The notes below the pieces were generated by a model. That model saw only the letters and a program-made list of their open reading frames with translations, was not told the origin of the DNA and made no database searches. Positions 8,793 through 16,782 of a DNA stretch of 30,359 bases are shown here, in pieces. The stretch is from an uncultured Cytophagaceae bacterium (GTDB lineage: Bacteria > Bacteroidota > Bacteroidia > Cytophagales > Spirosomataceae). The stretch is taken from contig CALLKB010000121.1 of the NCBI GenBank assembly GCA_938008575.1, positions 1 through 30,359 of the forward strand, in the 5' to 3' direction. Both the position numbers and the translations under genes were made by a program. Position 1 is the stretch's first letter. The number at the start of each line of letters is the position of its first letter.

Positions 8793-8906
8793 CTGCCGCT
8801 CTTGCTATGCTAATTTAACGTCAAAAATAAACTTTTCATCCAAATATGTTTCTCTCCTATTAGAAAATTACTGGAAATGACTATTTTTACTACCTACGCT
8901 AAACCT

Positions 8907-9821
8907 ATGAATAATACTATCTCAAGAAGATCCCTGCTAAAAGCCTCCGGTATCGCAGCGGGCATGTCCACCCTTTCACTGGATTCCCCAGTAATGGCCA
9001 AAAAATCATACAAACCTGAACTTTGCCTGAACATGAGCACCATCATGGGTCAAAAGTTGGGTTATATCCGCGAAATCGAAATTGCTGCAGCAGCGGGTTT
9101 TCGCTCCTGTGAGATTTGGATGCCCACGCTGGAAGCCTATCTAAAATCAGGTGGAACCTTAAAAGAAGCCCGGAAACGTGCGGATGATTTGGGCATGAAA
9201 ATCCAAAATGCCATTGGTTTCGCGCAATGGATTGTCGACGACGAAAAAGTCCGTGCCCAAGGCCTTGAACAAATGAAACGCGAAATGGATATGTTGGCCC
9301 AGCTCGGCTGTCCGCGCACCGCGGCCCCTCCCATGGGTGCCACAAAAGAAGCAGGGTTGGATTTGCATAGAGCCGCGGAACGTTATCGGGTTATCTTGGA
9401 ATTAGGGGCTCAAATGGGCGTTAATCCAATTCTCGAAATGTGGGGCCACTCCAAAAACCTAAGCAAAGTTTCCGAGGTACTTTTCGTCGCGGCTGAAGCT
9501 GGTCACCCTGATGCTCGATTATTACTCGATGTTTTCCATATTTATAAAGGCGAATCTTCCGTGGATGCCTTGCATCTCGTAGGGCTTGATGCCGTCGATG
9601 TATTCCACGTGAATGATTATGTCAAGTCGATTGCTCCGGGACAAATCACAGACGCCGACCGCATTTATGTCGGAGATGGAGAAGCTCCCATCACGCAAAT
9701 TTTACAAATTCTTCAGCCCGAAGTGATTTCCCTAGAATTATTCAATAAAACACTTTACACACAAGATCCACTAACCGTCGCAAAAAATGGCCTCGCGAAA
9801 ATGCAACGTATAGTCTTATAG
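8907..9821 (+). CDS. Tat-exported TIM-barrel sugar (phosphate) isomerase/epimerase
   Basis: With the ATG at 8907 the protein has 304 residues and begins with a twin-arginine signal, S-R7-R8-SLLKA plus a hydrophobic stretch. An ATG at 8877 would add ten residues before it and is less likely. The rest is an AP_endonuc_2/xylose-isomerase-like barrel. The four metal ligands expected in the family are visible as E177 (LEMWG), D208 (LLDVFH), H234 (FHVND) and E277 (SLELF). Such proteins isomerise, epimerise or cleave keto-sugars. Export means its substrate is a free sugar or glycoside outside the cytoplasm, not a phosphate. Relatives in Bacteroidota act in pathways of 3-keto-glycosides, and a GMC sugar oxidase lies 15 kb away in this window; a link is inference only. 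Confidence 0.85.
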   Translation: MNNTISRRSLLKASGIAAGMSTLSLDSPVMAKKSYKPELCLNMSTIMGQKLGYIREIEIAAAAGFRSCEIWMPTLEAYLKSGGTLKEARKRADDLGMKIQNAIGFAQWIVDDEKVRAQGLEQMKREMDMLAQLGCPRTAAPPMGATKEAGLDLHRAAERYRVILELGAQMGVNPILEMWGHSKNLSKVSEVLFVAAEAGHPDARLLLDVFHIYKGESSVDALHLVGLDAVDVFHVNDYVKSIAPGQITDADRIYVGDGEAPITQILQILQPEVISLELFNKTLYTQDPLTVAKNGLAKMQRIVL

Positions 9822-9831
9822 GTGGGTGGTG

Positions 9832-9862
9832 ACCCTGCCGGGGTCAACGACCCCGGCAGGGT
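9832..9862. repeat. GC-rich perfect inverted repeat (14-bp arms, 3-nt loop)
   Basis: ACCCTGCCGGGGTC at 9832-9845 and GACCCCGGCAGGGT at 9849-9862 are perfect reverse complements around AAC. The composition is far more GC-rich than the flanks. It is followed by A-rich, not T-rich, sequence on the plus strand, so it is not a standard terminator for the upstream gene. It looks like a dispersed REP-like palindrome; only one copy is seen in this window. Confidence 0.8.
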
Positions 9863-9906
9863 TATAAAAAAATAAAATATTCACAGCAAAACCTAGCAAA
9901 AAACTG

Positions 9907-12258
9907 ATGAAAAATATCTGCTTCTTGATTCTTTTAAGCACTCCGCTGTTTGCGCAGAAAAATCTTAAACTTTGGTATGATAAACCGGCCAATTATTTCG
10001 AAGAAACCCTCGTCCTAGGGAATGGTACTCAGGGGGCAACGGTCTTTGGCGGAACAAAAACCGAACAGATTTACCTCAATGACCTCACGCTCTGGTCCGG
10101 CGAACCCATGAACCCACGCATGAATCCCGAGGCTTATAAACACTTGCCCGCCGTGCGTGAAGCCCTCAAAGCCGAAAACTACCGTGCTGCAGATTCACTC
10201 GTTAAAAAAATTCAAGGCAAATTCTCCGAATCCTATGCGCCTTTAGGTACGATGTACCTGGATTTCCCAACAAAAACGATCTCGCAATATTACCGTGAAC
10301 TCGACCTCAATCAAGCCATCGCCAAAGTCCAATATCGCGCGGACGGCAATCTCATAAAACGACAGTATTTCGTCTCGCATCCCGATAAAATTTTCGCCAT
10401 ACACATAAGCAGTGAACAAAAAGGTGCTTTGTCTTTCGCGATTCGGATGGATTCTAAATTGAAATTCCAAGTTCATTCCACGACCAATCATCTACACATG
10501 CAGGGAACAGCACCCGTCCGGGCTGATCCAAATTATGTCAGGAAAGAAGGAAATCCCATTATGTTTTTAGCCGATAAAGGCACGCGTTTTTCCACCGATA
10601 TTTTATTGCAATCTACTGATGGGAAGGTTACGCGTACCGATTCATCCATCGTGTTGACAAACGGAACCGAAGCCGTCATCCTCGTTTCCATGGCCACAAG
10701 CTTTAATGGTTTCGAAAAAAGCCCTTCTCGCGAGGGGAAAAACGACGATTCACTCGCTCAAAAACAATTGCAAGACGCAAGTCTGATCCCTCTCAAATCA
10801 CTTTATACGCGCCATTTGAAAGATTATCAGAAATTCTACCAACGCGTTTCGCTGACTTTGGGCGGGAAAGAAGCTCCTGAATTACCTACCGACGAGCGTT
10901 TACGCCGCTATGCAACGGGAGCGTCTGACCCTTATTTGGAAGCACTTTATTTTCAGTATGGCCGCTATTTATTAATCAGTAGTTCCCGTACACCGCGTGT
11001 TCCCGCGAACCTACAAGGGCTCTGGAATCCACACATCCGACCGCCTTGGAGCAGTAATTATACCATGAACATCAATGCTGAGGAAAATTACTGGTTGGCC
11101 GAAAACACCAACCTCTCCGAAATGCACCAGCCTTTCCTCGGCTTCCTTGAAAACCTTGAAAAAACAGGACGCATCAGCGCTCAAACCTTTTACAATGCAC
11201 CCGGCTGGGTCACGCATCACAATTCCGACATCTGGGCGATGAGCAATCCTGTGGGTGATTTTGGGAATGGAGAGCCTAGTTGGGCCAACTGGCCGATGGG
11301 CGCCACTTGGGCATCTACGCATCTTTGGGAGCATTATCAGTTCACGCAGGACAAAGCATTCTTGCAAAATAAGGCCTACCCATTAATGAAAGGCGCGGCA
11401 GAATTTTGTTTGGCCTTTATGATTAAGGATGCCAAAGGAAACCTCATCACATCGCCGTCTACTTCTCCGGAGAACAAATTCATTACTCCTTCTGGGTATA
11501 TCGGCTCAACGCTTTATGGCGGAACGGCGGATTTAGCCATGATCCGCGAACTGTTTTTAGATATTGTAGCTGCTCAAGAGGTCTTGCAAAATGACCCTCA
11601 ATTCACAGCACAAGTGAAAGATGCCCTTTCGAAATTGTATCCTTATCAAATAGGCAAACTGGGCAATCTACAAGAATGGTACCACGATTGGCCGGATCAA
11701 GATCCCAAACACCGCCATCAAAGTCATTTGTACGGCTTATTCCCAGGTAACCATTTGACGGTGGAAGAAACGCCAGCTTTAACGAATGCCGCAAAGAAAA
11801 CGTTGGAAATTAAAGGAGACGAAACAACGGGTTGGTCAAAAGGCTGGCGCATTAACCTTTGGGCCCGACTCAAAGATGGCGACCATGCCTACAAAATGTA
11901 TCGCGAATTATTGAAATACGTGGAGCCCGACGGCGTGAAAATTAATTACCAACGCGGCGGTGGGACCTATCCGAATCTTTTTGACGCGCATCCTCCGTTC
12001 CAAATTGACGGAAATTTCGGAGGCGCCGCTGCCGTGGCTGAAATGCTCGTGCAGTCTACCGCAACCAAAATTTATTTGCTCCCTGCTTTACCGAAAGCTT
12101 GGGCATCCGGTGAAGTCAAAGGTCTGAAAACCCGCGGAGGCTACACGCTTAACATGACATGGGCAAACGGGAAAGTCCAAAACTACACCCTCGTTAAACC
12201 AGGAGGAGGCACCGTCGATGTATTCATCAATGGCGAATGGAAAAAAGTGAAATTATAA
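9907..12258 (+). CDS. Exported alpha-L-fucosidase, glycoside hydrolase family 95
   Basis: A 783-residue enzyme. A signal peptide (residues 1-16, ending LFAQ) sends it out of the cytoplasm. The N-terminal beta domain begins with LKLWYDKPA and has the typical LGNGTQGATVFGG and IYLNDLTLWSGEP motifs (about 36-67). The (alpha/alpha)6 catalytic part carries N388-I-N390, E522 (SPEN) and D701 (QIDGNFGG). These correspond to the Asn/Asn/Glu/Asp set known from the inverting GH95 fucosidase AfcA: Glu as acid, Asp with the Asn residues as the activated base system. The length fits the family. It would release alpha-linked L-fucose (some members prefer L-galactose) from glycans. It stands alone between the palindrome and a convergent operon; a second fucosidase (GH29) lies at 22851. 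Start ATG at 9907. Confidence 0.93.
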   Translation: MKNICFLILLSTPLFAQKNLKLWYDKPANYFEETLVLGNGTQGATVFGGTKTEQIYLNDLTLWSGEPMNPRMNPEAYKHLPAVREALKAENYRAADSLVKKIQGKFSESYAPLGTMYLDFPTKTISQYYRELDLNQAIAKVQYRADGNLIKRQYFVSHPDKIFAIHISSEQKGALSFAIRMDSKLKFQVHSTTNHLHMQGTAPVRADPNYVRKEGNPIMFLADKGTRFSTDILLQSTDGKVTRTDSSIVLTNGTEAVILVSMATSFNGFEKSPSREGKNDDSLAQKQLQDASLIPLKSLYTRHLKDYQKFYQRVSLTLGGKEAPELPTDERLRRYATGASDPYLEALYFQYGRYLLISSSRTPRVPANLQGLWNPHIRPPWSSNYTMNINAEENYWLAENTNLSEMHQPFLGFLENLEKTGRISAQTFYNAPGWVTHHNSDIWAMSNPVGDFGNGEPSWANWPMGATWASTHLWEHYQFTQDKAFLQNKAYPLMKGAAEFCLAFMIKDAKGNLITSPSTSPENKFITPSGYIGSTLYGGTADLAMIRELFLDIVAAQEVLQNDPQFTAQVKDALSKLYPYQIGKLGNLQEWYHDWPDQDPKHRHQSHLYGLFPGNHLTVEETPALTNAAKKTLEIKGDETTGWSKGWRINLWARLKDGDHAYKMYRELLKYVEPDGVKINYQRGGGTYPNLFDAHPPFQIDGNFGGAAAVAEMLVQSTATKIYLLPALPKAWASGEVKGLKTRGGYTLNMTWANGKVQNYTLVKPGGGTVDVFINGEWKKVKL

Positions 12259-12262
12259 GCGC

Positions 12263-13252
12263 TTATTTCGCGTAAATCAACAGCCCTAACCCGAGGATGT
12301 AGAAAGCCAACATGAGCTTGAGCATTCCTTGGGTTTTGGCATCACTGCCTTCAAATTCTTTCCAAATATAAATCCCCCACAAAGCAGCAACGACCGTGGC
12401 GCCTTGACCGAGTCCATAGGAAATCGCCGTCCCCGCTTTTTCTGAGGCGATAATGCTGAAGGCCATACCTATAAACCAAATGGCGCCTCCCAGCATCCCC
12501 ACGGCATGATCTTTAAGGCTACCTTGGAAATAATCCACAAAACCAACCGCATCTCCCTGAAATGGCCGGTACATCTGTAACGTATTAAACACTAAAGAAC
12601 TCGCTAAAATCCCCACCGCAAAAAATACCAATGCCGTATACGGAGTTAATTTCCCCGCTTCCGGCATACTGAAATTAAGCACCATCGAGTTCGCGACATA
12701 CTTATAAAACAAACCCATCATGCAGCCGCTGACCAACGCAATCAACAGTCCTTTGACCGACATGCCCGTCGAACTGCGTTTGCCATAAGCCCATGCATTC
12801 AAGATAATCGCCAAGGTGATCAGTCCCACGCCACCAAAAATAATTAATGGATTGCCATTTGGCTGATCTAAATAATTAACCAATACCCCAAGCACCAAAG
12901 CTATTCCAATCCCCACCGGAAATGCCACCGCCATTCCCGTGATGCCAATCGCGGCCACCAATAAAATATTAGCCGCATTGAATACCACACCGCCAATCAA
13001 TGCGGATTGGATGTGTTCAGGCATTGCTTGTGCGACATCGGCTAAAAAGCCGCGCCCCATTGTTCCTGTGCTTCCTAAGGTGAAGGCAAGGAGCAATGAA
13101 GCCAACAATATTCCCAAGGAATAATCCCAATAAAACAATTCAAATCGCCAGGTGGAGGTCGTTAATTTCTGTGTATTCGCCCAAGATCCCCAGCATAACA
13201 TGGTTATGACGCAAAGAAAAACAGCTGTTGAATAGGTTTCAATGATGAACAT
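12263..13252 (-). CDS. GRP/DMT-family sugar permease (ribose/glucose uptake type)
   Basis: A 329-residue membrane protein with about ten helices. It has the alternating hydrophobic pattern of the glucose/ribose porter (GRP, RbsU/RhaT-like) branch of the drug/metabolite transporter superfamily, with the early CWGSWANTQKL motif and a second half repeating the first (GAIWFIGMAFSIIA, GLGQGATVVAALWGIYIWKEF). It is the last gene of the leftward operon after the ADP-ribosylglycohydrolase-family gene (gap of 11 bases). With exported ribose-releasing enzymes and ribokinase upstream, ribose is the most likely cargo (inference); L-rhamnose or another monosaccharide is possible. Its stop codon faces the GH95 stop across four bases. 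Confidence 0.85.
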   Translation of the reverse strand: MFIIETYSTAVFLCVITMLCWGSWANTQKLTTSTWRFELFYWDYSLGILLASLLLAFTLGSTGTMGRGFLADVAQAMPEHIQSALIGGVVFNAANILLVAAIGITGMAVAFPVGIGIALVLGVLVNYLDQPNGNPLIIFGGVGLITLAIILNAWAYGKRSSTGMSVKGLLIALVSGCMMGLFYKYVANSMVLNFSMPEAGKLTPYTALVFFAVGILASSLVFNTLQMYRPFQGDAVGFVDYFQGSLKDHAVGMLGGAIWFIGMAFSIIASEKAGTAISYGLGQGATVVAALWGIYIWKEFEGSDAKTQGMLKLMLAFYILGLGLLIYAK

Positions 13253-13263
13253 ATGTTTGTCGT

Positions 13264-14811
13264 TTATAAATTTCCTAATCGATAATTTTTCTGATCATTC
13301 ACGCGAATGGCCTTCTCCTGATAAATCAAAATATCGGTCAATTTGCATTCATAACCCGCCGTTGGATTCACTAACTTCAATTTGACATCGTGTTTCCCAT
13401 GGGCCAAATCGTATTTCCAGGTTACTTCATGTCGGCGTGTCGTAAAGGATACCGGCAATTTCACATGCTCCATCAACGCGCCATCAACCCAAACTTCAAG
13501 GTCAAAGGCATACGGATCCAAGGATGCCCATTTGGCCATTTCGCCCTTCACCACAAATCCTGTACCCTCAAATTGGAAGCTATATTCATCTTTCAACGGC
13601 TTGTTCACCCACAAGCGTTCCACCGGATACACATCCGTGAAACTCTGCTCGAAACGAACAGGTTTAGGGGCTTCGAGCGGAATTTGGATTAGATTGGCCC
13701 CCACTTTCCCACCGTGCATTTCAATGTTTTTTAAGGCATGGCGATAGCCGATTGTATAGACTTTGTTCAATGAGGTTGTTGTGTACTTGAAATCAATATC
13801 TTCCGCCTCCTTTAATCCCAGTTTCCAATAGGCTGGAATTTTGTCATAGCCAAGCATCGTTCCTAAAATCCCCGCAGCTGAGGAAGGATTGCAATCTGCA
13901 TCCTGGCCACACCGCGTTGCGATTTCAACGGTCTTACCAAAATCGCCTTGGCCATATAATAAACCAATGACCACATAGGCCGAATTAACCGTCGCATCGA
14001 TGTTGAAAGGTGCAAAAACACCGTCCGGGCAACCGATGTCGTCCGACCATTTATTTTGAACCTCGAGCCACGTTTTACGCCAGTCATTGGGGTATTGTTT
14101 ATGCCAACGAATCACATCGGAGATGCATTTGTAATAATTGCTTTGTGCTGGAATGGTTTTTAATGCCTCATTGACAATCTTATTGATGTCATTATGAACA
14201 AAGGCCAAAGTATAGCAAGCACCTAAATAAACACCTCCGTAATAACCATCGCCGTAGTTCATGATGTGCCCGATTTGATCTGAGATTTGCGAAGCGGCAT
14301 TGGGCATCGCAGGTGACATCAATCCCGCAAAGTCACATTCAATTTGGTAATCAATGCAATCCGCGTGCGGATTGTTCTTCCAATGTCCCGACGCAGGCGG
14401 CATGATTCCATTCAAGATATTGTATCGGCCGGCTTGATTCGCATGCCAAAGCGCATAGCCCGCTTGTGCATAAGCTTTCGCGTGCGAGGCGATCGGTGCT
14501 TGTAAACCCTCCCGTTCAAAAACTTCTACAAAAGTTAAATCCATGTACAAATCATCGTACAATCCCGGATTTTCGAGCATCGTTTTTTTCAAATAACCAT
14601 CATACCAAGGCACCGGTTGGTAAGTGTTTATCATCGTTCCATTGTAACGGAACTCCATCGGCCCACCAAAAGTCACCCCGATGGTTTGGCCGGCCCAGCC
14701 GCCTTTGATTTTATTTTGCAAGGCAGCCGGGGTGATGTTGAATAGCTGCGTTTGCGCTAGTGTGACTAGGCTAAAAAGCAAAAATGTTACTAAACTGAAA
14801 AGCTTTTTCAT
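13264..14811 (-). CDS. Exported ADP-ribosylglycohydrolase-family protein with extra C-terminal beta domain
   Basis: A 515-residue protein. A signal peptide (1-20, ending LAQ) is followed by an ADP-ribosylglycohydrolase fold: GGWAGQTIGVTFGG (37-50), YDDLYMDLTF (85-94) and CGQDADCNPSSAAGILG (301-317). The metal-binding aspartates D86, D87, D304 and D306 are kept. The threonines that usually follow them (DDT, DxDT) are L88 and C307, and the G-D of the first motif is G-Q, so it is a divergent branch. Residues from about 370 to 515 look like a beta-sandwich, possibly carbohydrate-binding, domain (FEGTGFVVKGEM, LEVWVDG). Export argues against a role in protein ADP-ribosylation inside the cell; N-glycoside cleavage outside to free ribose is likelier (inference). 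Start ATG at 14809-14811 overlaps the upstream stop as ATGA. Confidence 0.87.
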   Translation of the reverse strand: MKKLFSLVTFLLFSLVTLAQTQLFNITPAALQNKIKGGWAGQTIGVTFGGPMEFRYNGTMINTYQPVPWYDGYLKKTMLENPGLYDDLYMDLTFVEVFEREGLQAPIASHAKAYAQAGYALWHANQAGRYNILNGIMPPASGHWKNNPHADCIDYQIECDFAGLMSPAMPNAASQISDQIGHIMNYGDGYYGGVYLGACYTLAFVHNDINKIVNEALKTIPAQSNYYKCISDVIRWHKQYPNDWRKTWLEVQNKWSDDIGCPDGVFAPFNIDATVNSAYVVIGLLYGQGDFGKTVEIATRCGQDADCNPSSAAGILGTMLGYDKIPAYWKLGLKEAEDIDFKYTTTSLNKVYTIGYRHALKNIEMHGGKVGANLIQIPLEAPKPVRFEQSFTDVYPVERLWVNKPLKDEYSFQFEGTGFVVKGEMAKWASLDPYAFDLEVWVDGALMEHVKLPVSFTTRRHEVTWKYDLAHGKHDVKLKLVNPTAGYECKLTDILIYQEKAIRVNDQKNYRLGNL

Positions 14812-15812
14812 CGTTTGGGTTGTAGGTTTTGATAGAGGTATTTTTTCATGATGCGGTCTATGAATCCGGCCGAATCGATGCTTGTTCCGATTTCCGCATT
14901 GGGTGTTTTCTCCGGTATTATGTGCGTGAAGCCTTTGTCATCCACGTCGATATGCACCTTTTCTGTTTGGAATAATGCCGGATAGGCTTCCATGCCGATG
15001 GCAACCGGGTCAAAAAGAGTAGGCGTTTCATTTCCCCAAAGCACATACAGTCCACTTAAGGCATTCGTTAACGGGGATTGTCGCTGGTTAATTTTATCAC
15101 GATTGTTGCGGTCTAATTTCACCATCGCCGTCACATCCAAACCCGCATAAATGATGTTCGCACCTGAATGGACAAATTTCTTAGCCGCAGGTATATCGAC
15201 CACAACATTCCATTCCGCATCGATCGGCGCTTTCGCCGAATAACCCAATCGGAAAGAACCAAACATGGCATAAATCGCTTTGGCCTTTTTCATCACCTGT
15301 GGATCTTGATCGATAATGTCCGCGAAATTCGTCACAGGGCCCACGGAAAAAATGATTACTTCTCCCGGATATTGCGTCAAGGTACTTCGAATAAATTCTG
15401 CGGCATCAGGTTCTTTTTGCTTCAAGGGACTTAAGCCAATCGTCTGCCGATATTGATTCGCGAAGACGGGGGCTACTTTCGGAGCAGGTTTAAAGCCCTC
15501 AGCCCAATAAAATTGCTCAGCAAACCAGTTGGCCCGTTCATTTTGGCTTGAAGTATTGCGCCCCTCGTACACTGGAATTTTGGCTTGACCGGTTTCTGCC
15601 AACAATTTTTGAGCCAGTCGCGCGCGGTCTTCTGTCCGACCGTAACAGGTCGTGATGCCCATAATTTCATAGCGATCCTGCATGGTAAGCAACAAACTCA
15701 GCGCATAGGCATCGTCAATGTCATCCCCCAAATCGCAATCAAAGATGACTTTTTGTTTTTGCTGACCGAAGACCTGCAGCGAAATGAACAAGAATAATAT
15801 CAGTTTCTTCAT
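14808..15812 (-). CDS. Exported nucleoside hydrolase (inosine-uridine-preferring family)
   Basis: A 334-residue enzyme with a signal peptide (1-16, ending VFG). The calcium-binding N terminus appears as D25-C-D27-LGDDID33-D34-AYAL, the family's DxD...DD signature. FSVGPVTNFA, AEWNVVVDIPAA and FDPVAIG match the GPLTNLA, AEFN and DP segments that bind ribose and calcium in this fold. The reaction is hydrolysis of a nucleoside to base and ribose. Here it should take place in the periplasm or at the surface. It overlaps ribokinase upstream and the ADP-ribosylglycohydrolase-family gene downstream by 4 bases each, so the three are translationally coupled. Base specificity cannot be read. Confidence 0.92.
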   Translation of the reverse strand: MKKLILFLFISLQVFGQQKQKVIFDCDLGDDIDDAYALSLLLTMQDRYEIMGITTCYGRTEDRARLAQKLLAETGQAKIPVYEGRNTSSQNERANWFAEQFYWAEGFKPAPKVAPVFANQYRQTIGLSPLKQKEPDAAEFIRSTLTQYPGEVIIFSVGPVTNFADIIDQDPQVMKKAKAIYAMFGSFRLGYSAKAPIDAEWNVVVDIPAAKKFVHSGANIIYAGLDVTAMVKLDRNNRDKINQRQSPLTNALSGLYVLWGNETPTLFDPVAIGMEAYPALFQTEKVHIDVDDKGFTHIIPEKTPNAEIGTSIDSAGFIDRIMKKYLYQNLQPKR

Positions 15813-16708
15813 GATAGTTCAGCTAATGAGGGCATGGATGCCTGAGCACCTGGCCGCGTGACAGAAATGGTTGCGGCAGCACAGGCAAAGGGAATCGCAT
15901 CTTCCCAATTGGAATGATTACTTAAAGCAACGGCCAGTGCCCCATTGAAGCAATCGCCCGCTGCGGTTGTGTCTATGGCTTGCACTTGTTTTGTGGGGAA
16001 GAAGTTTTTGGTTTCCGCCGACTGGTAATAGGCACCTTGTGAACCCATGGTGATGAGCATGTGTGCTACGCCTTTGTTCAATAAAATCGTGGCGGCCTCT
16101 TGGGCTTTTCCTAAGGAATTCACCTCGATGCCTGTTAATAATTCCGTTTCGGTTTCGTTTGGCGTCAGCGCAAATAGGTAAGGATATATTTCATCGGGAA
16201 TTTCGGCGGCTGGCGCGGGATTTAGGATGACTTTGACTCCTTTGTTATGTGCTTTTTTAATCGTGTGCCAAACCGTTTCGAGCGGTATTTCCAATTGGAT
16301 CAACAAGATATCACCAACTTGAAAAAGTGCGTCTGCTTGTTCAATATCGACGATACCAAGGTTCCCATTCGCTCCAGAAGCCACGGTAATACTGTTTTCG
16401 CCTTGTGCATCCACATTAATTAAGGCTACTCCCGAAGGTAAATTAGGATCTGAAATGACATAGTCCGTATGAATTCCTTCCGTGATGAACTGTTGGCGTG
16501 CCATATCTCCAAACACATCCTGTCCTACTTTACAGATAAAATGAACTTGTCCACCTAAGCGCGCAGCGGCTACTGCTTGATTTGCCCCTTTCCCTCCCGG
16601 ATTCATAAAAAAGGAGCCTCCTAAAATGGTTTCGCCGGGTCTTGGAATCCGTGCGGATTGAATGACCATGTCAGTGTTTGAACTTCCTACGACAATGATT
16701 TTGGGCAT
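15809..16708 (-). CDS. rbsK: Ribokinase
   Basis: A 299-residue PfkB-family kinase from the ATG at 16706-16708; a TTG at 16720 would add four residues and is less likely. Seen: GGKGANQ (38-44), the sugar-binding PfkB signature; NPAPA (163-167); TPNETE (182-187); and DTTAAGDCFNG (246-256) with the catalytic base D252 and the anion hole. It has no signal peptide, so it acts in the cytoplasm, forming ribose 5-phosphate (or deoxyribose 5-phosphate). It is the first gene of the leftward operon with exported nucleoside hydrolase, ADP-ribosylglycohydrolase-family protein and GRP permease, which supports ribose as the substrate. Its promoter should lie in the 74 bases shared with the divergent gene at 16783; no convincing -7/-33 pair was found there. 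Confidence 0.93.
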   Translation of the reverse strand: MPKIIVVGSSNTDMVIQSARIPRPGETILGGSFFMNPGGKGANQAVAAARLGGQVHFICKVGQDVFGDMARQQFITEGIHTDYVISDPNLPSGVALINVDAQGENSITVASGANGNLGIVDIEQADALFQVGDILLIQLEIPLETVWHTIKKAHNKGVKVILNPAPAAEIPDEIYPYLFALTPNETETELLTGIEVNSLGKAQEAATILLNKGVAHMLITMGSQGAYYQSAETKNFFPTKQVQAIDTTAAGDCFNGALAVALSNHSNWEDAIPFACAAATISVTRPGAQASMPSLAELS

Positions 16709-16782
16709 GTTTGATGACAATTATTTGGCCTTCAAATTACAATTAAATATTGATTTAGTATAAAAATGGCTAATTTTCGGCC

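Noticed and set aside
9043..9345. Long open frames on the minus strand within the TIM-barrel isomerase gene
   Set aside because: They are antisense shadows of a well-supported gene in a GC-rich stretch and have no recognisable features.
8793..9906. Attachment-site copy of the tRNA-Phe 3' end at the far edge of the AT-rich block
   Set aside because: No stretch resembling the tRNA 3' end was found; the palindrome at 9832-9862 shares only its GC-richness.
16709..16720. TTG start four codons upstream for ribokinase
   Set aside because: The ATG at 16706-16708 begins directly before the first beta strand, as is usual for PfkB kinases.
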